Source: Diplosphaera chodatii
Lineage: Eukaryota > Chlorophyta > Trebouxiophyceae > Prasiolales > Stichococcaceae
Length of the DNA stretch: 64,000 nucleotides
NCBI GenBank assembly: GCA_032358165.1
Contig: JAALGY010000049.1
Location: 124,001-188,000, forward strand
Reading direction: 5' to 3'
Of the stretch, positions 11,610-24,500 are shown one piece after another. The position numbers and the translations under genes were made by a program. How positions within the stretch are numbered: position 1 is the stretch's first letter; the number at the start of each line of letters is the position of its first letter. Below the pieces are notes generated by a model. The model did no database searches and was not told where the DNA came from. It was given only the letters and a program-made list of their open reading frames with translations.

Positions 11610-14469
11610 TCAGTACCTAGCCATTTGCACTCCCCCGGGAGCGGCGCCACCCTGGTGCAGTCGCCCAGTCGTGGTGCCATAGCCATTCGAATAGCCTGCG
11701 CCATTGGATGCGGCCCCGGGATGCAGCATCCCTGTAGTGCTGCCGCCACTGAAACCATTTGCCATCTGCGGAGCGCCCTTGTATGCAGCTCCGTTTGCAG
11801 CCTGCGGAAGCATCACAGCAGACATGATGCCAGCGGCTGTGCTGGATGACAGGTGTTCCCACTCCCTGTTGAGTTTTGCTGGGCCGCAGCTCTGCAGGCC
11901 GTGAACCTCTGCATGCATTGCGGGTCCAGCAGGCAGGTACACAGCGCTCAGCATACAGACTGGGCCCGAGCCACTCCCACCTGCTCGTCCGCCGCCTTTG
12001 ATGGCACGCCGTGGCCGTCGACCGGCAGGCCCGCATCCTTTGGCCGCCGCTGCAGGAGGACGGGCGCGAAGTTGCCGTTCATGGGCACGCCGCCCGGGAG
12101 CTTCGACGCCTGCAGCCGATGAGCAGGTGAGCTCAAGTCGATGGAGCACAGTGCACGCGAAGACGCAGAGTAGTGCTGCTTTCCTTCCCACTCTCTGCCG
12201 TGCCCACACACCAGAGCTCCCCCTGTCTGCAGCCCAGACTGTACACCTGCTGTGCTGTGCAGGACGGCATTGGATTGCTACAGGGCGAGGGGTGAGATGG
12301 GTCCAGATCTCAAGGTCAGATGGTCCTGAGCTCACCTCGAAGCCGCTGCGGTCGACGCGCTTGTTGTCGGCCTTCACCCGCACAAAGTCAAGGGCCTCCT
12401 TCAGCAGCCACAGCAGCGCGAGCGCTCCCAGCACGATGCCGTAGCCCCAGTAGAACTTGGTGCTCTCCTCCGAGAACTCCTGTGCAGATGTGACAACAGG
12501 GTCCTGACCGCTGGACAGAATCTCATCAGTGAGCATGCCATTCTGGGGGGCACATGCAAAGGGCCCTCGAAGCAGAAAGAGGATGCATTGGCCCAACATG
12601 ACCTGCATGGGTTCTACAATTAGCAGTGTCCTCTGCCCTGTTGCTTCCAAGCACCGCAGGGCGCGCTCACCACTGAGACGCGCAGGCCCAGGTAGATGGC
12701 GACGATGGTGAGCACAATCGCCAGGCGGCCCACCCAGTGGTGGATGTGGTTCCACAGGTGCCGCCGCCGGTGCGTCTGCACCCACAGAATAGGGGTGCAG
12801 GCTGAATTTCAGGATGTTGATCTTGGTTTCCTATATTTACTTGAACTGCCTTATCACGACACTCAACAGCAGTGGGCAGGGAGCGGAACTAGGACGAACG
12901 AAGGACGTGAAGCTGAACCAGAACAAATCCTGGCAGGTATTGCAATGCCAGGCGCAGCGCCGCGTGCAGAGTGCAGGTAGGTGTGCAGTGCCCCAAGTGC
13001 ACAGTGCAGGCGCAGGGAGCTCTGCAATACAAGCTGCCAGCCTCGGCTCGGCTTCCGCGCACCGGCTTTGGTCGCACAAGCGCCACGATGATCTGGAAGC
13101 CTGCCAGCCCCAGCGCCACTCCCCCAATCGCCTGCGCCATCGCAGCAGCTTCAGCCCGGACGCCCCAGGCAGCACGATGCGCAGCTTTATGATGCGAGTC
13201 CCGTCGCAGCAGCACTGCTCGCTGCCACGCATGTATGCTCGTGTTTGTTGTGCATATGAGCATGCGGGGCGCTTCGGGCATTGGCAGGCTGCCCTGAGGC
13301 CCTTCCCTTGCTCTACCTCCGAGCAGGGGGTTCACCGCAAGCTTGCGGATAGGCTCGCCTTGTGCACGGAGTACAGGCTGCTGTTCTCGAAGTCGTCAGT
13401 CGGCAGCTGGGCGCCGAAGACCACGCCCACGACGCCGCCGACGAACGCCGCCACGCTGAGCGGAGCATGCACCCAGAACCACGCCGGCGCAAACTCCTGC
13501 ACCAATGGCAGGTTGATGGTGATGTTCAAGGCAGACCGCATGTTCTTCATTCAGCCTCGATCTGAGTGTGCAGCAGCGTCTGAGACTGTTGGAAGCAGTG
13601 CAGCATGCCAGAGGGGGCGGGGCTGACGTCCCACCCGGAAGCCCCGCGCGACGATGGCGGCGAATGGCATCAAGATGCCAAGGGAGACGCTGGCGGTGTA
13701 GCCGTGCACCCGCCGGCTCCACCCCGCGACGCCCGACGGCGGCGGCTCGGCGGCGTCCTGCAGCAGGGCGCGCCCCCACCTGCGCACAGGCATGCCAGCT
13801 TGTGATCGACGCTACCATGTGAGCAGTCGAGCATTTCACCATATGTCAATGAACAAAAGATGGATGATTAAAAAAATTGGAAAAAATGGAAAAAATGGAA
13901 ACCATGCGACTGGAAGCTGCTGATGCACAATTAGTCATCTGTGTGACACGCGCCCGGCACACGCTGTGAGCACCGGGGCGCACAATCGGAGTGTCCGACG
14001 CACGCAAAACAGTTCTCAAACTGCCACAGTCCGGCACAGCGGCACGCACCATGTTGCGCACCCCAGCATGCCACCTGTCACAGCAATCCGACCACGCAGG
14101 TGCCCCGGAGGTGACACTTCCAACGTAATAGAGACGGTGTGGCAACAGCGGGCGCCGGGGGCGACGCACCCTTGCTCAACCGCTGCTCCGCCATGCTCTG
14201 ATAGCGTCCAGCGTTGCTCTCCAGTATCCTGCCGGCAGCATTCTGGTGGCTCAGGCTCACACCGTATGCAGCCCACATACCTGCATACAACAGCTCCGCA
14301 GCCCGCATTACTGGCCAGCGGTCACCGCCTTCTGGCTACAGCGCACCTTAGACCTGTGTGGACAGCCAGGGATGCGGAACGCAGCGGCCAAGCTGGCTTG
14401 TTGGCAGATGAGCAGTAGCGCAGCAAACAACGCAGCAAATGCTGCACCCCGGCCTAAACGTATCCCCAT
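11610..14469 (-). CDS. Cytochrome b561-domain membrane protein, copy A
   Basis: Predicted secretory-pathway transmembrane electron carrier of the cytochrome b561 superfamily (ascorbate-linked or ferric reductase type; substrate not shown by the sequence). Nine exons: 14469-14347, 14228-14170, 13779-13635, 13496-13359, 13131-13063, 12775-12671, 12479-12336, 12109-11981, 11801-11610; 367 residues. A signal peptide (MGIRLGRGAAFAALFAALLL...) is followed by RIPGCPHRSK. Five hydrophobic segments follow. The first four carry the His expected for two b hemes: RVHGYTASVSLG, WFWVHAPLSV, SVHKAIGGVALG and NHIHHWVGRLAIV. The C-terminal third is a hydrophilic Gly/Pro/Asn-rich tail (GNFAPVLLQRRPKDAG ... GGVQMARY). 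Intron 4 has a GC donor (AAG|GCGAGC). There is no DOMON domain. It is a tandem duplicate of the gene at 15149-18086 with identical intron positions. Confidence 0.88.
13859..13905. repeat. A-rich simple repeat in b561 A intron 2
   Basis: Short units of the form AAAAAATGG are repeated imperfectly. On the coding strand this is a T-rich run inside intron 2, about 80 bp upstream of the exon 3 acceptor. Confidence 0.6.
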
Positions 14470-15148
14470 GTCGTCAGGACACCCAGTTCCAACACTTTTG
14501 CCGGTGAGACAATGCAAGCTGGAACGCAGGCATTGAAGTTCACGTCGGGACCTCGCCTCATCTCGCCCCGTTGTGGCAAGGGGGTATAGGTCCTTTTCAA
14601 CACTGGGCCTGACAGGCAAGACACCATCTCATGCACAGTAATGCCACTTCCAGGTGCAGTTCTACGTAGAGGTCAGACACCAAGCAGAAGGTTAAAAGCC
14701 CAACATGATCCCCTCATGTGGATCTGCAACAAACTACTAAACGTACCATACATAAACATCACTAGGCTCTGCAGACTAGGCCACGAAGCAATGGTCGCAA
14801 TCCGGCCAGAGCATGAGGCTACCCATGTAACTACACGAAAGATAACAACGAAGCTTGACAAGCAATCGCGTGAGGGGGTTTCACGGCTGTGTGCAGTGAC
14901 ACTGCACACAGCGGCAGATGGCCAAACACCAGGACAAAACCCTATTGAACGCTGCAATAAATTCGCATTCCAGTTCTGAGGCCTGCGCTGCCCGCCCCGA
15001 AGTTCAGCATCATGCACAGCAGCGAGCCCCTGCTTGTCAGGCCATGCCAGGAAGCTGATGTGGCACATGAAAATGCACCAGTCTGCCACTAAGTCCCTGC
15101 CCCGCTGACAAGTGGCTCAGCTGTACATAATGAATTTGAGTCCCGTCC
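14470..15148. other. Spacer between the two b561 paralogues
   Basis: 680 bp holding the promoter of copy A and the 3' UTR of copy B. It is less GC-rich than the genes around it. No exon, TATA box or TGTAA signal in the expected orientation was found. Confidence 0.65.
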
Positions 15149-18086
15149 CTAGTACCGTGCCATCTCCACCCCCCTTGGCGCGCCGACGCCCTGGTGCAGG
15201 TGGCCGGTCGAGCCGCCGTAGCCACTGATGGGGCCCGCGCCGGCCGGGTGCAGCAGCCCCATGGTGGCGCCGCCGCTGTTGTAGCCGTCGCCAATCGGCG
15301 GCGGGCCCTTTGCCGCATTCGCTGCCTCCATTGCAGCCTGCAGCAGGGATAGCAGAGCTGAGGCTGGCTGGGAAGGAGGTGAACGTGCACACTCCACTGT
15401 GGCACACCGCACACCAATCGCAAGACAGTGCGCTGTCTGTGGCCGAGTAGGCAGCTGGCGACCAGCCTGGCCACCAGGACTGCATGCAGGTGTCATGGCT
15501 CTAGCGGTCACCTGCTCGTCCGCCACCTTGGACCGCATGCCATGGCCCGGGATGCCGTGGCCAGCGATGGGCAGCCCGGACTCCTTGGGCCGCCGCTGCA
15601 GCAGCACTGGCGCGAAGTTGCCGTTCATCGGGATGCCGCCCCGCAGCTTCGACGCCTGCAGTCGATACGAAACGCAGGTCGGTGCCCTCTGTAGCGCTGG
15701 AGCGTGGTGCCATCAGGCTGAGGGCAGACACCCTGGCAGACAACACCATTGCACCGTGCAGGACTATGCGTCAGTTTGGTTCCTGAAGCAGCAGTGCTGC
15801 TGGCGGCGTTGCCAGGCCACAGACTGCGCTGCTGCTGCTGCTGTGCCGAGACGTATCAACCCAGCAGACCGAGCACTCAGACGGCATGCATGTGTCAACT
15901 TCAACAGTGCTTCGGCTCACCTCGAAGCCGCTGCGGTCGACGCGCTTGTTGTCGGCCTTGACCCTCACGAAGTCTATGGCCTCCTTCAGCAGCCACACCA
16001 GGATGAGCATGCCCACAATGATGGCGTAGCCCCAGAAGAACTTGGCCAGCTCCTGCAGGAAACACCAGCAGGCTTCTCATTGACTGATCTGCTGCAAACC
16101 CTCGACTTTCGAGGTTGAGGGTGAAGCGGTGATGAGGTTCCACACATGCGCACTTCCTGACAGGCGGTAACATGCAGACGTGCAGCAGCTGACACAATAC
16201 ATGTGCTTCGATGACATTCACGGCTACTGCCAGACACCTACACAACATCCTCACGTTGGACAGGTGCAGGCCCAGGTACACATTGACGATGGCCAGCACG
16301 ATGGCCAAGCGGCCCGTCCAGTGGTGCAGGTGGTTCCACAGGTACCGGCGCGGGTGCGTCTGCAGTCCACGTCGGCCACGATTTCGATTCAGAGCAGTGC
16401 GCAGGTTCACCAGCAGGCAGCCACATCCAGTGCGAAGTGGGTGGGAACGCTGCGGCTTGGCGTGCCGGTACTGCATGACATGTGCAGGCGCAGCACACTG
16501 TGCAGCGATCCAGGGGCGAATCGGGGGCTGAACACAGGTAGACCCGCCATTGCAGAGGGTGTCAGGCAGTAGCACACCGTCTTGGGGCGCAGGATGGCAG
16601 CGACCACGTTCAGTCCTGCCAACGCCAGCACGATGCTGCCGACGGCCTGCAGAGGGACACGCAACAAGCTCAGAGGAGAGGCAAGGTGCAGCATGGGTGA
16701 CATGTGCGTGGCAGCGGCTTGAGCGTGTGATAGCTAGCATCCGGCATCCTTCATGCTGTCAGATCCTGTGCACCAACCCCATGCGTCCCGTCCAATGATC
16801 ACGGATGTGCAGGTTCTGGCAGAGTCTCGGCGCTGATACGATTCGAGAACTTCATACCTTGGCGCCGTGACACATGGGACGGCGCATGCATGGTTGCAGC
16901 GCTCATGTCACCTTGTGCGCTCGGTACAGGTCGTAGCGGCCGCCCTCGAAGTCGTCCGTCGGCAGCTTGGCGCCCCAGATCACGCCCAGTAGGCCGCCGA
17001 TGAAGGCCGCCACGCCCAGCGGCGCGTGCAGCCAGAACCACCCTGGGTATTCCTGTGGCAATCGCACTAAAAGCGTACGGTGGAAGCCTCAAAGACGAGA
17101 AGAAGGCGCAGTAGTACTCTGGTGCTGCATGTGGATGCGAGCAAGCCAGCAGCAATCACGCAGCAGACACGACCAGCAGGAGGTCATGAACTGCAAGATA
17201 GTGCGCTGTCTTCAAACAGGGACAATCTTGAAAGTTGCCATGAGCGCACCCTGAAGCCGCGGGAGATGAGGGCGGCAAAGGGCATCACGATGCCGAAGGA
17301 TATGGCGACGGTGTAGCCGTGCGTCCGCGGGTTCCAGCCCGCGATGCCGGACGGCGGCGCCTCTTCGCCGCCGCCCTCGCCGCCGCCCCCCTCCTGCAGA
17401 AGTGCGCGTGCCCACCTGCGCACATGATCACACCCCCTTGGTCATTCGATGCCCCGGCCAACTTTCGTGCAGCAAGTATCGTGTGATGGAGCAAGGCCAC
17501 CGATGTTACGGTCGCGTCCGTGAGATCAAAACTTCTGATGCCGAGAACAGGTACTGGTGCACTGCTTAGTAACCGGTCACGCATGCACACGCTCTGAGCA
17601 CGGGACCCGCGATAGAACCCCCAGAGCACTCAAATGGCATTTGAAACAGTTGGATATACATTGAGACCCCGCTGGGCAGCAATCAGGCCAACTTGCGAGT
17701 CCACCTGTCGCTGCATACTCATCATGGAGCAGCAGAGGCCGAAGCGGGGAGCAAGGTGTCGGCAACAGGGCCGAGGATAAGCTCACATCTGCTCTTGGGA
17801 CACGTAGTTGTCCATCGCAGCGACCTGAGCGTGCTCCCCATCGTCCTGCAGGCAGCAAGTGCTGTGGCGATGTCAGCCTTGGAAGTCATGACCCAGCAAA
17901 CATCCGACCAGCAGCATGGCGTCCATTCACTGACGTCTGATGACACTAGAAATGATGGTGCAGACTCGCCTTGAACTTGTGGGGGCAGCCGGGGATGCGC
18001 AGTGCAGCTGCTGTGCCGGCACAGAGCAGGATCACGAGCAGCACGGTAACGAACGCAGCGCCCGCTGCATGTTGGCCGCTAGCCAT
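15149..18086 (-). CDS. Cytochrome b561-domain membrane protein, copy B
   Basis: Tandem paralogue of the gene at 11610-14469, same predicted role. Exons: 18086-17970, 17845-17787, 17415-17250, 17052-16912, 16646-16578, 16359-16255, 16052-15921, 15655-15512, 15337-15149; 373 residues. A signal peptide (MASGQHAAGAAFVTVLLVIL) is followed by RIPGCPHKFK. Heme-ligand His candidates are in THGYTVAISFG, WFWLHAPLGV, RAHKAVGSIV and NHLHHWTGRLAIV. The fifth helix is in ELAKFFWGYAIIVGMLIL. The tail contains the shared block GNFAPVLLQRRPKESG and ends GVEMARY. Exons 2, 5 and 6 have exactly the same lengths as in copy A (59, 69, 105 bp), and exon 3 has a Gly/Glu-rich insertion. Here the GC donor is at intron 1 (AAG|GCGAGT), not intron 4. 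Confidence 0.88.
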
Positions 18087-18536
18087 AGTACAATGGCAGC
18101 CGGAACGAACTGGTACCAACAAACTACTCGGGGGTGCAGGCGGGGGTATGGCAGGTGTTGCCCGAACTTCTCATCGGCCTTCATCTTGGACCGGGCCACG
18201 TCGTTCAAGCACATGTGACTTCAGGCAAAATGCACACAGCTGTCGGCCATACAGGTGATGGGCTGCCGGCGCCGCAACTGACGATTGCGCATGGAAATGC
18301 ACAAAGCGGCTATTGGGCCATAGATCCGTCTCACTTTCGGGCACGGATGTGGTGCGGGAGGCTGACCGAAGGTGGCTGATGACCTGCGCTGGTACCAACA
18401 GGGTTTACAGTCCATACACATCAAGCTGTGAGATCTGACAGTCGCGCTTCGGCCACTTCCGTGCATCTCTTACAAACTACGCCATTGCCTGATCGATGTC
18501 GTTCACACTGAAAGGAAGATGCCCGTAGAGCCCCTT
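18087..18536. other. Spacer: AQR 3' UTR and b561 B promoter
   Basis: 450 bp between the AQR stop and the b561 B start. Two TGTAA motifs on the minus strand (18474-18470 and 18409-18405) are the only features I recognise. Confidence 0.65.
18470..18474 (-). terminator. TGTAA poly(A) signal of AQR
   Basis: Minus-strand TGTAA 63 bp after the AQR stop codon. A second copy at 18405-18409 is an alternative. Confidence 0.55.
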
Positions 18537-21500
18537 TCAAGCACCGCCAGGCGCCGGCTCGGCCTCGTCATCCGCCGGCGCCATAGTCGGTGCGCTGGCG
18601 TCCATCGCTGCGGCGCCCGCCGGCCCCGTAGCAGCCGCAGGATCTGCTTCCCCATCCGCCGCCGCCGCAGCAGCCGCCGCCGCAGTTGCTGCACCAGCAG
18701 CCACTTCCGGTGCCGTGCCGGCTTCAGCGCCGCCGGCGACGCCGTTCTGCCCCGGGGCCTCCGTCGCCGCGCCGTCTGCTGCAGGGCCGCCGTCCGCCGC
18801 GGGTGCGCCGCCCGCTGCAGGGGGGCCCGCATCCGGGCCCAGCCCCTGCTGCGCGCCGACCTGCTTCGCCATCAGCGCCTGCGCGATCATGGCCGCCAGC
18901 GCCGCGCCATCCGGCACCAGGTACGTCGCCTCCACCTGTTTGCAGAAGGGGGTCCTTAAGGTAAGGCTCCCAAGCAACAGCACGCGGGCAGCAGCACCTG
19001 CCGCCCTGCTGTCGCAATCGGGTGCCTGCTTGCTCCAGGCGCGCACCCGCCTGGCAACAGCAGTTGCAATGGCCATGGGGGCAGCAGGACGGCAGCGCTG
19101 GGGAGCAAAGGAGCCTGCCGGCCCAGTCTGGCCATAGCTGCGACGATCAGCTCGCGTCGCTGGCGCGCACCTTGTCCAGCGGGCGGTCGCAGGAGTCGAA
19201 GGACTCGCCGGTGGGGTGCAGCGCCAGCTGCGTCGGCCGCGCCAGCAGGTGCCTGCGGGGCCGCCATTCAGATGGTCGGCAGTGCTCTGGTTTTGGACTG
19301 GTACACCAAACAGCGCGGCGCCGTCAGCGCCGCGCAGCCGGGAGGCGCCTCGCTGCTGGTGGCCCAGCAGCTGTGGTGCCGTGCCCGGATCCGGGCCCCC
19401 TCAGCGGCTGCTCACACGTGTGTCGCCACATCCCGATGGCAGGGGCAGGCAGCGCTGCCCAGCCGCGCACCTGAAGGTGGGCTGCAGCTCGTAGCAGGAC
19501 GCGAACAGCGAGGCGCGCCCGAAGATGTACAGCCCCAGCCGCGCGCGGGACATGGCCACCACCAGGCGGCGCACATCCCGCAGGTGGCCGACGGCGCGCG
19601 TGCGCACCAGGCTCAGCAGCACGTACTGGTTCTGCTGCCCCTGGTACTTGTCCACCGTCGCCACCTGCGGGGAAGCACGCACCCCGTTCAGATGCTGCAG
19701 CCCTGCCGTTGTGGCGGTGCTGGTGCAACGCAGTGCGCTGCAGCTGCCTGCCACACCGCTCCTGACAACCCTTCAGCCACAGGCTCGTTGAAGTTCTGCT
19801 GTCAAGTGGGCTGCGTGCATGACGAGTAAGGCAAGAGATGTGGCAGGCGTCAGCTGCCTGCGTGTGCAGCCTGTGTGCAGCAAGGACTGCACTAACATCC
19901 TAGAGCGGATTCACCAAGCACCCATCACCTTGTGCGGCCGGCCGAAGGCGGGGTTGTTGGCGCACCGCCGCTCGATGACGTCCTGCAGGAGCGCCTTCTG
20001 CCCGTTGTACGTTGTCAGGATGCTGATCTGGTTCGCCGGGTAGCCCGCCAGCCTGCAGGGCCAACAGCAAAATGTATGGGGATGGCTGCTTGATTCTGAA
20101 GCACCTAACAAGCACCTGGCAACGAGTTCAGCACATCATCCCGCTGCACACTCTTCGCATTAGATCGCGACCAGAGCCCATGGTGTATCCACGCCGCATC
20201 TCCTGGTAGGAAGGAAGCAGCATGGCAACCTACCCAAGGCTCTGTACTGCCATATTGCTGGAATGAGAGGGTTGACTCTTTTGAGTTCAAGTTTAGGGCA
20301 TAGGCGCACTGCATGTGCAGGTACAGCGACAGCAGGTACTCGGCCTCCGCCAGGTCCTGTGCTATCCCCGTATGACTAGTGCATTTTACATTCGGGAATC
20401 CCGATGCAGGGGTGTCCACGCACCGCATGTACTGGTACAGCGACACCAGGTACTCCGCCTCCGCCAGGTTCTGGAAGAAGTAGGGCACGGGCACCGACTC
20501 GCCGCGGCCGTCGGGGCCGTCGCCCACGTCAATGAGCTGGTAGTCGTGCACGAAGCCCGGGTTGGCGCGCGTGAAGGCCTGCGGGGGGGCGTCACGGTCT
20601 TGGCGTCTTGACGACGGAGCGCAGGGTCCGTCGTCAAGATCAGGTCAGCTAGCTGGGAGCGCGTGGCAGGACTCGTCATCCTGAACAGCAGCCGCAGCAG
20701 CAGGCAGGCGCCTGGCGGTGCTGCGCACAGCGCCAGAAAGTGCTGCAGCTCCCTGCCGTCTTGGAAGTGACTGCCGCCACACCACGCCCCAGGACAACTC
20801 GCTGGAGAAACTGGGTGGCATGCCAGCAGAGTGTTCTGGGGACCCACCGCGCCGGTCTCCACGTTGGGCAGGTTGCCCAGCTGCCGGTAGCGCCAGTTGT
20901 ACAGCTGCGCCAGGGACGGCCGCGCGCGCCCCTGCAGTGCAGCAGTCAATGTCAATACAGGGTTCAACCATGTACATTTGCAGTGCATAAACTCTGATCA
21001 GCGCCCTTCACAATCGCACCGACAGGCGCAGCGCAGCGGTGGTCATGTTAAGCAGCTGCCACTCTTAGCTGTTGCATAGATACATGCATGCTGCCAGTAA
21101 ACAGCAAGACGGTGGCAGCTGCACCAGGCAGCATGCCAATCAGACCATCCAACACGATTGCCGCAAACCTCTGCGAGGTCGTCTTGTAACACCAGGACAG
21201 TAGCAGCGTGCTCAACTCCGCTTGTGCAACAAGGTCACACCTGCGCGTTGAGCTCCAGGTACGGGATGCCCAGCCGCACGAACCGCGTGAACAGCGACTG
21301 GTCCAGGTGCGCATACTTCTGGAACGCCATGTTCTTGACGACGGGCGGCAGCTGGTGGTGGTCCCCGATCATGACCACCCGCTTCAGGCGGCTGCGCCCC
21401 TGGTCCGGCTTCTGCGGGCAACAGACAGCAGAAAGCTTGTCAGCAGGAGCGTCGCAGCAGTGAATGACGACTGCAGGTAAACATGATGGCCTTCGTGTGG

Positions 21501-24500
21501 GCTTTGCAAACCGTAGCTTTGCCACAAAACTTGAAGCAGATTGCAGCGGCGGAAGCGCAAGAACTGGCAGTGCAACAGCTTCCAGCAGCTTCCGAAGGTC
21601 TGCATTAAGCAAGCCGCGAGCCGTTTGACAGGTCAGCTGCTGTCGCAGCCAGCAGCGGCGCGCGCCTGCAGCAGCATGGGGATGAAGGTCTCGATCTCCA
21701 GGATCTGCGCGGACTCCTCCATGACCAGGCTGTCGTACTGGAAGGCCAGCTGCAGGAACTCGCGCCGCTTGAGCGCCGCGTGCGTGCACGTCATCGCCAC
21801 CACCTTGGCCTGCTTGGTCATCAGGTAGTTCACCCGGTCCGCCTGGCCCTGCAGCAGGGACAAGGGGCGGTGTTGAGCATTGTGCAGCAGCTGCGGCATC
21901 ACCAGCACTTGAAGTGATGTCGTGCGGTGGTCTCCAAACGTCTCCAGCTTCCTATTCCTGTATCCCTGTCCTGACAGGATCTGAGTCCTTGTTGGGGCTG
22001 GCATTCCTGTGTTGTCATCTCCCAACCACCATCCTGGTTTCGGCAACAGCTGCCCCACGGGGCTGTTGCATCAAGAAGTAGACACATTGAGGAGCTGCAA
22101 ATGGCACGGCTATCTACAATACTAACAGTTGGCTGGTACCATGCCCTTTGTCAGACTAGCCAGGGAAGTCGACATGTACACTAGGCAGGGAGGCCACCCT
22201 GAGCAGCTCAAAATCGCGGCACTCCTCCAGCGCCTGGAACATGGTGCGCAGGCGGCAAATTACCCCTGCTAATACTGCGATGTAACCCTGTCAGCTCAGG
22301 GGTGCTACCTTGAGCAGCTCGAAGGCGCGGCACTCCTCCAGCTCCTGGAACATGGTGCGCAGGTGGCGGAAGCAGCCGCGCGCCCGCTCCAGGTCCTCCT
22401 CGTAGCTTCGGCCCCTGAACAGCTGACCTGGCGCGTCCGCAAAGTACTCCTGCGCGCAAGGGACGTGGCACACGTGCTCGATGGATATCAGGTTTGACCT
22501 CAGGATATGCTGCTGCGCTGCTTTGACAGCCGCCCGCCTGCGTCTGGGACAACTTGCTCAGCAGGTGTGCCGGGCAGGTCCTGACGGAGTTCAGCCCTGC
22601 CAGCCTGGGCACCACACTGCCAGGTGCTAGCAAGCCGCAGGACCACACCATGCTGATGACGGTGTGGTTGCCGTGCTCAACTTGCAAAACTGATATGAGC
22701 ACGGCAACCCTGAGGGATCTGCACAGGTTGAGACACGCGGAGAATGAAATGGAAGTGACAGTGTATAAGCCATCGGCTGAGAACAGTCCACCTTGAAGGG
22801 GAAGAGCTCCTTGACGCATTCGGGCGTCCGCCGGGCCGCGGCATCGGCGCTGAACTTCTCCCACCGGCTGAGCACATGCAGCAGCCAGAAGTAGGCGGCG
22901 GTCTCGCACGTGTACACCTGCCCCTCCGCCACGCCCAGCTGCTTCGCCATGCGCTCCACCTGCGGGGAGGATACAGCGGAACGGACCCTCAGCTCATGCA
23001 GCACAATGGACAGCCACTGACGGCAGCCACTTTGTGCATGACGCCCCTCCGTTGAGCTGCTGATGAGGCAAGCATTTTTCTTTTCATTTCAAGCAGTCAC
23101 TAGTCGAGGCCTTCGGAGGGCCTTGGGGTGTGCAGGGGTGTGCAGGTCGCCACCACAGAGCGGCGTCACCACAGTCGACCTAGCAAGCGCTCTGCAGTTC
23201 GTTGGCGCGGCAGGGCGCCAGCGTGGCATGCCCTGCACGCGTGTGGCCAGCGGCCCGGCTGCGCAGGTTGACCAGGAGAGTGACTCCCGGTCATTGCTCT
23301 AAGCTGTAAACCCACCTGGGCCAGCAGCTCCAGGCGGCGCGCCAGCATGGCGTTGACGCGGCCGACGCGACTGAAATCCTGCTCCGTGTCAAGCTCCGCC
23401 TCGCCCATGCCCAGCCGCAGCAGGTACCGCGCGGGGACATCCCTGCAAACGCACAAAAGTTTGTGGTTGATGCTCCACAGCTCTGAAGCACCACGACAGT
23501 GTGCCAAGGGTGCCAAGGGCACCGTGGCGCCATGAGAGTGGGGCCAGCCCAGCACACAAGGCCTGCATGCGAAGGTACTAGTAGGCAGCCGAGGCAGAGG
23601 TGGACCCCCAGAAGGTCTCAGCAGCTGCTGGTCTTGGGCTGGAAGCACTGTGACAAGATAGCAGCGACTTTGAAGTGCAAAGTGCCCACCGCTCCAGCAG
23701 CTTGGAGAACAGGTCGTTGAGCGCCTGGTTGGAGTGAGTGATGAGCAGCACGCGCTGCCCGGGGTTGTTGGCGTACAGCACGTGCATGATCTGCACAGCC
23801 GTGTCCGTCTTGCCCGTCCCTGAGCAAGACGATACCAACAAGTTAGTTGATGCCCTGGTGGCGTATGTCAGGCGAGCTGCGCTGTTGCAGCTTTCGTGGC
23901 AGTGCTGTTGGCCGACATGACGCCAGCAGGCAGGCCTCGGGTGAAGTCCCGCAGCTGTTGCAAGCACGTGGTTGGTCAAAGCACCTGGGGGGCCGACCAC
24001 CAGCGTGAGGCCGTGCTGCACGCCCGCCTTGATGGCCTCCACCTGCAGCAAACACAATGTAACATGAGTGAACGCTCTGCAGAGCAAGCCTTGAACATGT
24101 TACAACTTTGCATGACCTTGAGCCTGAGGACGCTGGGCCCTCTGCTCAATCAAACGTCAGAGATCTTCAATACACTGAGAACTTGTCAGAACTCTGTTGA
24201 CGGCATCAATATGACTGTCAGAGGTTCTCATGTCGACGGCACCCTTACCTGCATGGGCGTGAAGCGGACGGGGTTCTGCGGCGGCAGGTCCTCGGGGTAG
24301 GGCCCGGGGTCCGAGGGGGCGTAGGACTCCACCACCAGCTTCTGCGGCTCCTCTGCCGCCTCCGCAGCATCCGCCTTCCGCTTCTTCCTCCCGCCGCCGT
24401 CCGCCTGGGAGCAAATTGTATCATATCATCAAGCACCGGATCATGAGCCAGTCCCCTGGTATCACTTCACAGGAGGCAGGTTACTAACAGCATGGAAAGC

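Noticed and set aside
12814..13626. 270-residue plus-strand open frame antisense to b561 copy A
   Set aside because: Antisense shadow over exons 4 and 5 whose minus-strand frames encode clear b561 helices.
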